From positions 1-64,000 of the forward strand of contig CAVTXL010000001.1 in NCBI GenBank assembly GCA_963738665.1: a DNA stretch of 64,000 bases, given 5' to 3'. Below the pieces are notes generated by a model. The model saw nothing but the letters and a program-made list of their open reading frames with translations, searched no databases and was not told the DNA's origin. Both the position numbers and the translations under genes were made by a program. The DNA comes from JABDGM01 sp963738665. GTDB taxonomy: Bacteria; Planctomycetota; Planctomycetia; Pirellulales; Lacipirellulaceae. Positions 59,124 to 64,000 of this stretch are shown here, piece after piece; the stretch's first letter is position 1, and the number at the start of each line of letters is the position of its first letter.

Positions 59124-59381
59124 GATGGGAACCTTTTAAAGCGTCCCCCCATCTTGCTGCTACGCACGCGGCACCGGTTTAGGTTGCAACTTTCTATGCG
59201 ATGGCGTGCGACATAGTGTAGCGAAGTCGTGGAGTGGCGATGCGAATGGAGCCCAGAGGTGGTGGAGGAGTCGGGTGATGAAGCAGTGGGAACAGCGCGC
59301 ACTGCCGTCGCGACGGCAAACCGACTACCCTGTTCGGCCGCGCTACCGCTTGGCTGCTGTTCCGCTCTGCTTTCCCCGAAC

Positions 59382-60866
59382 CTACCCCGCCGCCACGCTC
59401 TCCCGTTCGATATCGGGCACTTCGAAGCCAGATCGCTGCTTCGAACGGGCGCGGAGTTCGCTGGCCGCGTCGTTCTTCACGAACGTCTGCGTCTTCGCCT
59501 CGACGTCCAACCACGGCCCCAGCGTGACGGCTGCTTGCCGATCGATGTCAACGTTGTTCGCCCGCAAGTGGGCCGCCATGCGATCGAACGAAATGCTCAG
59601 CAGCTCGTTGCCGCGGATGCGGTCGGCGATGTCGCCCGCCCGCACCGGTTCGCCCAGTTGATGCGAGATGCCGCCTAGGTGGCACAGGCAGCTCGAAACG
59701 TGGCCGCTCTCGACCGGCTGGTCGAGCTTCGACGCGTCGCGGCTGGCGACGGCCGACAGCCATTTTTGCTGATGGGCCTTTAGCTCGTCATACGTCACCC
59801 GCCACTGTTTGATCGTCTTACCCTCTTTGTCGTAGGCGATGGCCGAGCGGTAATCGGGCACGAGCACGTAGCCCTTTTCGCATTGCACGATCACTCCGAT
59901 CCCCGAGCCGCGGAAGCGGTCCATTGCATCTCGGCCTTGCCAGTTCAGATCGCGTTTCGGCAGACCACGCGTCTCGAAAATCAGCGGCGCATTCGGGTAT
60001 TCCAAGAACACCGTTTGCGTGTTCGGGGTGTTTCCCGCATCCTCATAGCCGAGCCGTGCGCCGATGCTGATCGCCCGCGGCGCCACCTCCGGCTCGCCCA
60101 AAAACCAGCGGGCAATGTCCATCTGGTGGATGCCCTGGTTCCCCATGTCACCGTTGCCCGTGTTCCACACCCAGTGCCAATCATAGTGGACGCTATTGCG
60201 GTACAAATCCTGTTTTTCCGCCGGCCCGCACCACAAGTCGTAATGCAGTGTGGCAGGAATTTCGAGCGGCTTGTCGCGCTTCGCCACCGCTTGCCGCGGC
60301 TTGTAACAAGTGCCCAGCGCGTAACGAATCTTTCCCAGGTTGCCGTCGCGAACAAATGCGACCGCTTCGTCCAGGCTGGTGCTCGCCCGCGATTGCGTCC
60401 CGATCTGGATGATACGATTGTATTTCTTCGCCGCGGCCACCATCTGCCGGCCTTCCCAAATATCGTGGGCCGCCGGCTTTTCGCAGTACACGTCTTTCCC
60501 CGCCTGGGCCGCGAGCACCGTTACCCAGGCATGGATGTGGTTGGGCGTGGCCACACTCACCGCGTCAATATCTTTGCGGTCGAGCACCTTGCGAAAATCG
60601 GTAAACGTTTCGAGCCGCTTCGCGCCGCCGCGGGCCAGTTCGTCCGCCTTACGATTGAGCACGACTTCATCGACGTCGCACAGCGCGACCAGGTTCTTAC
60701 CCAACCCGCGGATGTGAGCGCTCCCCTGCCCGTTGAAGCCGATCTGCGCGACGCGAATGTCGGCCGTCTCCTGACCGAAACTCCGCGACGCCCAGCTCAA
60801 ACCCATCGCCGCCGCCGAAGCGGCCGCCGCCGAAGTATTCAAAAACTCTCGCCTGCTGACCGTCAT
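59382..60866 (-). CDS. Tat-exported Gfo/Idh/MocA-family oxidoreductase
   Basis: 494 residues from ATG 60866. A Tat signal (SRREFLNTSAAAASAAAMGL) precedes a Rossmann domain (IRVAQIGFNGQGSAHIRGLG; NLVALCDVDE; DIDAVSVATPNHIHAWVTVL) with AGKDVYCEKPAAHDIWEGRQ, the EKP motif of the family. The C-terminal alpha/beta part has WHWVWNTGNGDMGNQGIHQM plus DIARWFLGEP, where the GNQGIHQMD histidines lie near the active site. Likely NAD(P)-dependent dehydrogenation of a sugar in the periplasm, as for the large planctomycete expansions of the family. Downstream of a DUF1080-like gene on the same strand. Confidence 0.9.
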   Translation of the reverse strand: MTVSRREFLNTSAAAASAAAMGLSWASRSFGQETADIRVAQIGFNGQGSAHIRGLGKNLVALCDVDEVVLNRKADELARGGAKRLETFTDFRKVLDRKDIDAVSVATPNHIHAWVTVLAAQAGKDVYCEKPAAHDIWEGRQMVAAAKKYNRIIQIGTQSRASTSLDEAVAFVRDGNLGKIRYALGTCYKPRQAVAKRDKPLEIPATLHYDLWCGPAEKQDLYRNSVHYDWHWVWNTGNGDMGNQGIHQMDIARWFLGEPEVAPRAISIGARLGYEDAGNTPNTQTVFLEYPNAPLIFETRGLPKRDLNWQGRDAMDRFRGSGIGVIVQCEKGYVLVPDYRSAIAYDKEGKTIKQWRVTYDELKAHQQKWLSAVASRDASKLDQPVESGHVSSCLCHLGGISHQLGEPVRAGDIADRIRGNELLSISFDRMAAHLRANNVDIDRQAAVTLGPWLDVEAKTQTFVKNDAASELRARSKQRSGFEVPDIERESVAAG

Positions 60867-60884
60867 GGGAAGCTCCTTGAATTT

Positions 60885-60975
60885 CGGATTGCCGATTGCC
60901 GATTGCAAATTGCGGATTGAATCGGAGCAGACCGCGCATTTCAATCCGCAATCCGCAATTTCAAATCCGCAATTA
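60885..60975. repeat. Palindromic heptamer repeat, copy 9
   Basis: Left arm GATTGCCGATTGCCGATTGC and AAATTGCGGATTG; right arm CAATCCGCAATCCGCAATTT and CAAATCCGCAATT. This is a diverged, GC-richer variant (CCGCAAT units). It lies between two exported-protein genes and is outside both frames. Confidence 0.7.
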
Positions 60976-61740
60976 CTTCACCACCTCGCCCCTCAGTTCC
61001 ACGTCGTCAAAGTTGCCGTTGTCGTCAAACGTGCCAATGCCCACCAGCCCGGCGCCGAACGTCTTGTCACGGGCCGTCATCAGCGGCTTCTCCATGTCAT
61101 CGAAATACACCGCCATCGTGCCCTCGCTCAAGCTGCGGACCACCTTTACGTTATGCCAGCCATCGGTCCAGGGCGTCCCCTTCGCCTCGTCGACCGTGAT
61201 CGCTGTCCGCGGCGCGCCATTCACAATAAATACCTGGCACGCGGCCGGGTCCGGCTTCGCGCCCAGGTGCACGTAATAATAATGTGAGGGGTCCTGATAG
61301 CCCCAAAAGAAGCACAAGTCGCGGTGCGGCCCGGCGTTTGGGTTCGTGTTCTGCACGCGGGCCGTGAGCACCATGTCGCCCACCTTGATGTCTTTCAACA
61401 ACGCGATCGAAAGAGGGCTGCGATACGGCGGCTCATACTTGCTCGGCCCGGTCACCCGCAATACGTGGTTGACAAGATTGGCGGCCGAGCTCGTCCCGTC
61501 TGGCCCGGTCCGCTGTGGCGACAATCCAGCCGGCCCCGCCACCTGCGGCCCCGCCTTCGACTGCTCTTCAATCTTCCACACGCCCCGGGCCGGATCGGGG
61601 TCAGTCGTCCGCCAGCGGTCCATGCCGTGCTCGAAATCTTCCTTTAACAAAATAGGCAATTCGGCGTCGGCAGCCCGCGCCGCGCCAGCGCCCCCAAAAA
61701 CGAGACTGATCGCCAACAACAACCGCCCACTCGCCGGCAT
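60973..61740 (-). CDS. Exported DUF1080/concanavalin-like protein
   Basis: 255 residues from ATG 61740. A signal peptide (GRLLLAISLVFGGAGAARAA) is followed by a beta-jelly-roll: LPILLKEDFEHGMDRWRTTD, KVGDMVLTARVQNTNPNAGP, HRDLCFFWGYQDPSHYYYVH, HNVKVVRSLSEGTMAVYFDD and FGAGLVGIGTFDDNGNFDDV. The final FDDVELRGE strand is typical of 3-keto-disaccharide hydrolase-like DUF1080 domains. Next to a Gfo/Idh/MocA gene, a frequent pairing, so a sugar-related role is likely. Confidence 0.75.
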   Translation of the reverse strand: MPASGRLLLAISLVFGGAGAARAADAELPILLKEDFEHGMDRWRTTDPDPARGVWKIEEQSKAGPQVAGPAGLSPQRTGPDGTSSAANLVNHVLRVTGPSKYEPPYRSPLSIALLKDIKVGDMVLTARVQNTNPNAGPHRDLCFFWGYQDPSHYYYVHLGAKPDPAACQVFIVNGAPRTAITVDEAKGTPWTDGWHNVKVVRSLSEGTMAVYFDDMEKPLMTARDKTFGAGLVGIGTFDDNGNFDDVELRGEVVK

Positions 61741-61969
61741 GAAAAAACCTCCGCCGTCACGACCGCCGATTTGCGACCTGAGAAACTCGCCAACTCCCGC
61801 CCCCGCCAAAACCCTTATCATAACGTCCCCCCGGCGTACTCGCCAGAAGCCGACGCCAATCGAAAATTTGTTCCTCCGACCCCCCCGCGCCTATTCCATT
61901 TGTCCGGGCTGAGCGTACCATAACACGGGTCGCCTCACCCTATCTGCTTCTGCCCCCGAGGTTAATGCC

Positions 61970-62230
61970 ATGGCCATTCTAGGCTGGATCGTCTTTGGGC
62001 TCATCATCGGGATCATCGCCCGCTTCCTAATGCCCGGCCCGCAACCCATGGGCATCATCCTGACCACCTTCCTGGGAATCGCCGGTTCGTTCGTCGGCGG
62101 AGCCCTCGGCAACCTGGTCAGCGGCAAATCGATCACCGAGCCGAACGCCGCCGGCTGGATCGGCTCGCTGCTGGGCGCCTGCCTGCTCGTCTTCGCCTAC
62201 GGCCTATGGCAGAAACGCCAAGCGAAGTGA
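61970..62230 (+). CDS. GlsB/YeaQ/YmgE-family stress-response membrane protein
   Basis: 86 residues, three helices: AILGWIVFGLIIGIIARFLM, GIILTTFLGIAGSFVGGALG and WIGSLLGACLLVFAYGLWQK. The GWIxxGLIxGxIARFLMPG start and G-rich second helix are the transglycosylase-associated/GlsB family pattern. Likely an envelope stress protein; exact role unknown. Stands alone. Confidence 0.88.
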   Translation: MAILGWIVFGLIIGIIARFLMPGPQPMGIILTTFLGIAGSFVGGALGNLVSGKSITEPNAAGWIGSLLGACLLVFAYGLWQKRQAK

Positions 62231-62549
62231 GTGGCCGTTCGAGGAAAGTGTCTTCTCCTACCCGGTCGCAGATCGTCCTTGGCGAACGACGGTAGCGATG
62301 AGGGTGTTTTCCCCAAAACACATAAAAGCCCTCACCCCGCGGCCGCGCGTTGCTGGGCGCCGCTGCCGGATCGCCAGCAGCGTTTCCCCTCCAGCCCTTG
62401 CCTCGCCTCCCCGAAGCTCACCCGCTAATCGCTGCTAGCACTGCTATCACCCCATCACTTTTCTCCATCATTTCGCGAATAACGCGCTCTGACTACCCGT
62501 CTGCGGCTTCGCATTTGCAAATAGCTTCTGCAAAAGCAAGGAGGCCGCC
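62231..62549. other. Intergenic region
   Basis: About 320 bp without a supported gene. One small hairpin, CGCTGCCGG-ATCGCCAGCAGCG, lies near 62360-62382. No repeat family member found. Confidence 0.4.
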
Positions 62550-63284
62550 ATGCCCACTCACAAGCATCCGCACCAACAATTCGATCGCCCCCAAGCAAAG
62601 CCGCTCCCCTTCGAGCGCCGTCCCAAGCGCCTGTTCGATATCGACCTCGCCCTGGCCCGCATTCGCGACGCCGTCAGCGACCTGCCCCGGGCTGCCCTCT
62701 TCGAGCTGGCGGCCGATGGCTTCAACTCCCCCTTCGAACTCGCAGTCGCCTGCATCCTCTCGATCCGCACCCGCGACGAAGTCACCGTTCCCGCCGCCCG
62801 CCGCCTCTTCGCCCGGGCCCGCACGGCCCAAGAAGTCGCCGCCCGCACGCCGCCCGACATCGACGAGCTGATCCACGACGTCCAGTTCCACACCGCCAAG
62901 GCCTGGCAGATCCACGGCATCGCCCGCCGCCTGGTGAAAGAATTCGACGGCCAACTCCCCTGCGACGAGGCCACGCTCCTCTCGTTCCACGGCATCGGCC
63001 CGAAATGCGCCGCCCTCATCCTGGGCATCGCCTGCGGCCAGCCCCGCGTCGGCGTCGACATCCACGTCCACCGCGTCACCAACCGCTGGGGCTATGTCGA
63101 CACGCAAACGCCCGCAAACACCATGGCCACGCTCGGGAAGAAACTGCCGCGCGAGTACTGGACTGAGCTGAACGCCCTCTTGGTCCCCTTCGGCAAACAC
63201 ATCTGCACCGGCTGGCGCCCCAAATGCAGCGCCTGCCCCGTCCTCGACATGTGCCAACAGGTAAACGTCGTCACCCACCGCTAG
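62550..63284 (+). CDS. Endonuclease III-like DNA glycosylase/AP lyase
   Basis: 244 residues. Base-excision repair enzyme of the HhH-GPD superfamily. N-terminal helices SPFELAVACILSIRTRDEVT; helix-hairpin-helix LLSFHGIGPKCAALILGIA with the catalytic Lys; VGVDIHVHRVTNRWGYVDT with the catalytic Asp; then an iron-sulfur loop CTGWRPKCSACPVLDMC (C-x6-C-x2-C-x5-C). All key residues are present. A basic, His-rich N-terminal tail (MPTHKHPHQQFDRPQ) is longer than in E. coli Nth. Good SD-like AAGGAGG upstream (62539-62545). Confidence 0.92.
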   Translation: MPTHKHPHQQFDRPQAKPLPFERRPKRLFDIDLALARIRDAVSDLPRAALFELAADGFNSPFELAVACILSIRTRDEVTVPAARRLFARARTAQEVAARTPPDIDELIHDVQFHTAKAWQIHGIARRLVKEFDGQLPCDEATLLSFHGIGPKCAALILGIACGQPRVGVDIHVHRVTNRWGYVDTQTPANTMATLGKKLPREYWTELNALLVPFGKHICTGWRPKCSACPVLDMCQQVNVVTHR

Positions 63285-63286
63285 TG

Positions 63287-63340
63287 TAGTAGGCTCACTC
63301 CGTGTGCCGCCCAGTGCAGTAGGCACACTCCGTGTGCCGA
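63287..63340. repeat. Tandem CACTCCGTGTGCCG repeats
   Basis: Two copies of GTAGTAGGCTCACTCCGTGT / GCAGTAGGCACACTCCGTGT followed by GCCG. Same family as 5419-5509 and 9671-9696. It lies directly after the endonuclease III stop. Confidence 0.65.
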
Positions 63341-64000
63341 AACAAGGCGCTACCGTCGGCGGCAAAGCCGCTCGTGGACGCCCCATTGTCCTCGACGATT
63401 CCAAGCGGCCGTTGTTTGTTCCCTCGCCTCCGCCGGCGTCAGCCTGCGCAAGGCCGCACAATTTTGTCGCTTGCGATCCCCAATCCATTCGCCGCGAGGC
63501 CCAGCGCAACGCTGGTTTTCAAAGCCAGATTACCCAAGCCAAATCCGGGGGCAACGTCGAGCCGCTCATCACGCTACGCGCGGCCGCATAAAGCGATTGG
63601 CGGGCTGCCGTTTCCTGGATGAAATGTGCCGATCCCCAGCGGCACACCAGGCAGAATGCCACCACCATCACCAAGCGCGAGGCAAATCATTTCGTCGATG
63701 CCCTGCTCGCATCCATCGAAAAAACCGTGTTGAACACGGATGACCGCCAGAATTTGTTCGAGCGGCTCGCGGCCGCCATGCCCCCTACCATGCGGCGGCG
63801 CGGGGAGCTCGTCGCCCGCGACCGCGCCATGCTGCGGGTAACGCAAGACATCGCAGACAGAGAAGCGGCCAAGAGACGCCAGGAGATGCTCGAACAGATG
63901 AAACGTGAGTCCCGCCGCAGAAAACTGCGCGAACAACTCGGCGACTACCTTACGGATGAGCTCTACAAAGCTTTGAAACAGAACGAAGACCTTCTCGACC
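63334..64000 (+). pseudogene. Partial HTH-containing hypothetical gene, frameshifted, runs off right edge
   Basis: From a GTG near 63334: VPKQGATVGGKAARGRPIVL plus DDSKR. After a shift comes LASAGVSLRKAAQFCRLRS (a helix-turn-helix-like segment), back in the first frame SIRREAQRNAGFQSQITQAK and NVEPLITLRAAA. A third frame (ATG 63619 possible) continues KSDWRAAVSWMKCADPQRHT, ANHFVDALLASIEKTVLNTD, DRQNLFERLAAAMPPTMRRR and EMLEQMKRESRRRKLREQLG to the edge. Read together, it resembles planctomycete and phage-type proteins starting GRPxVLD with an HTH and IRREA motif. No defined function; possibly the edge of another mobile element. Confidence 0.45.

Overview
This 64 kb window is GC-rich chromosomal DNA that looks planctomycetal, probably from a Pirellulales-like lineage. 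That placement is an inference from gene content: a three-gene type-B succinate dehydrogenase, a long MoxR/DUF58/VWA envelope cluster, a PEP-CTERM protein, bacterial methanofuran-type C1 genes, Tat-exported Gfo/Idh/MocA and DUF1080-like proteins, and many dispersed hairpin repeats. No 16S gene is present to confirm it.

Layout. (1) 1-4.2 kb, minus strand: the decayed replication/integration end of an integrated element (prim-pol-like gene, accessory proteins, excisionase-like HTH, tyrosine recombinase), abutting an intact tRNA-Arg(TCT) at 4296-4369. (2) 4.4-9.7 kb, plus strand: a zinc-type alcohol dehydrogenase, then sdhC-sdhA-sdhB. (3) 9.9-12.4 kb: a small secreted protein, C-terminal fragments of two restriction-modification genes, and an HU protein. 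(4) 12.9-38.5 kb, plus strand: a collinear run of 13 genes encoding a giant TPR/PQQ-propeller protein, a secreted alpha/alpha-toroid protein, MoxR ATPase, DUF58, two VWA membrane proteins, a DUF4175-like membrane protein, two periplasmic proteins, an NPCBM protein and three HtrA-like proteins, of which only the first keeps its catalytic triad. (5) 38.6-42.3 kb, minus strand: a PEP-CTERM protein and an MfnF-like / methyltransferase / MfnD-like trio. (6) 42.4-50.2 kb, mostly minus strand: a SUF iron-sulfur assembly cluster (sufR-nuoB-sufC-sufB-uma2-sufD) with Rieske and SufT-like genes beyond it. (7) 50.2-55.3 kb, minus strand: a complete branched-chain amino-acid type ABC transporter (livF-G-M-H-J), then dus. 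(8) 56.7-64 kb: DUF1254 protein, cytidylate-kinase-like protein, Gfo/Idh/MocA oxidoreductase, secreted DUF1080-like protein, GlsB/YeaQ membrane protein, endonuclease III, and a partial HTH gene at the right edge.

The most unusual signal is a dispersed palindromic heptamer repeat (TTTGCAA / TTGCAAA and variants, nine copies). The unit is 7 nt long, so each strand encodes one cyclic peptide in all three frames: a basic one on one arm (LQIANCK) and a hydrophobic one on the other (FAICNLQ), with no stops. Five copies lie at the start of genes for exported proteins and supply their signal peptides. Copies next to cytoplasmic or membrane genes lie outside the reading frame. Other hairpin families are inserted in frame inside sdhB and a VWA gene.

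Many genes, including conserved ones such as sdhA and sdhC, carry frameshifts. Several I checked by hand fit one-base losses in homopolymers. I therefore treat most frameshifts outside 1-4.2 kb and 10.7-11.9 kb as probable consensus errors, and give the full-length gene with the break noted.
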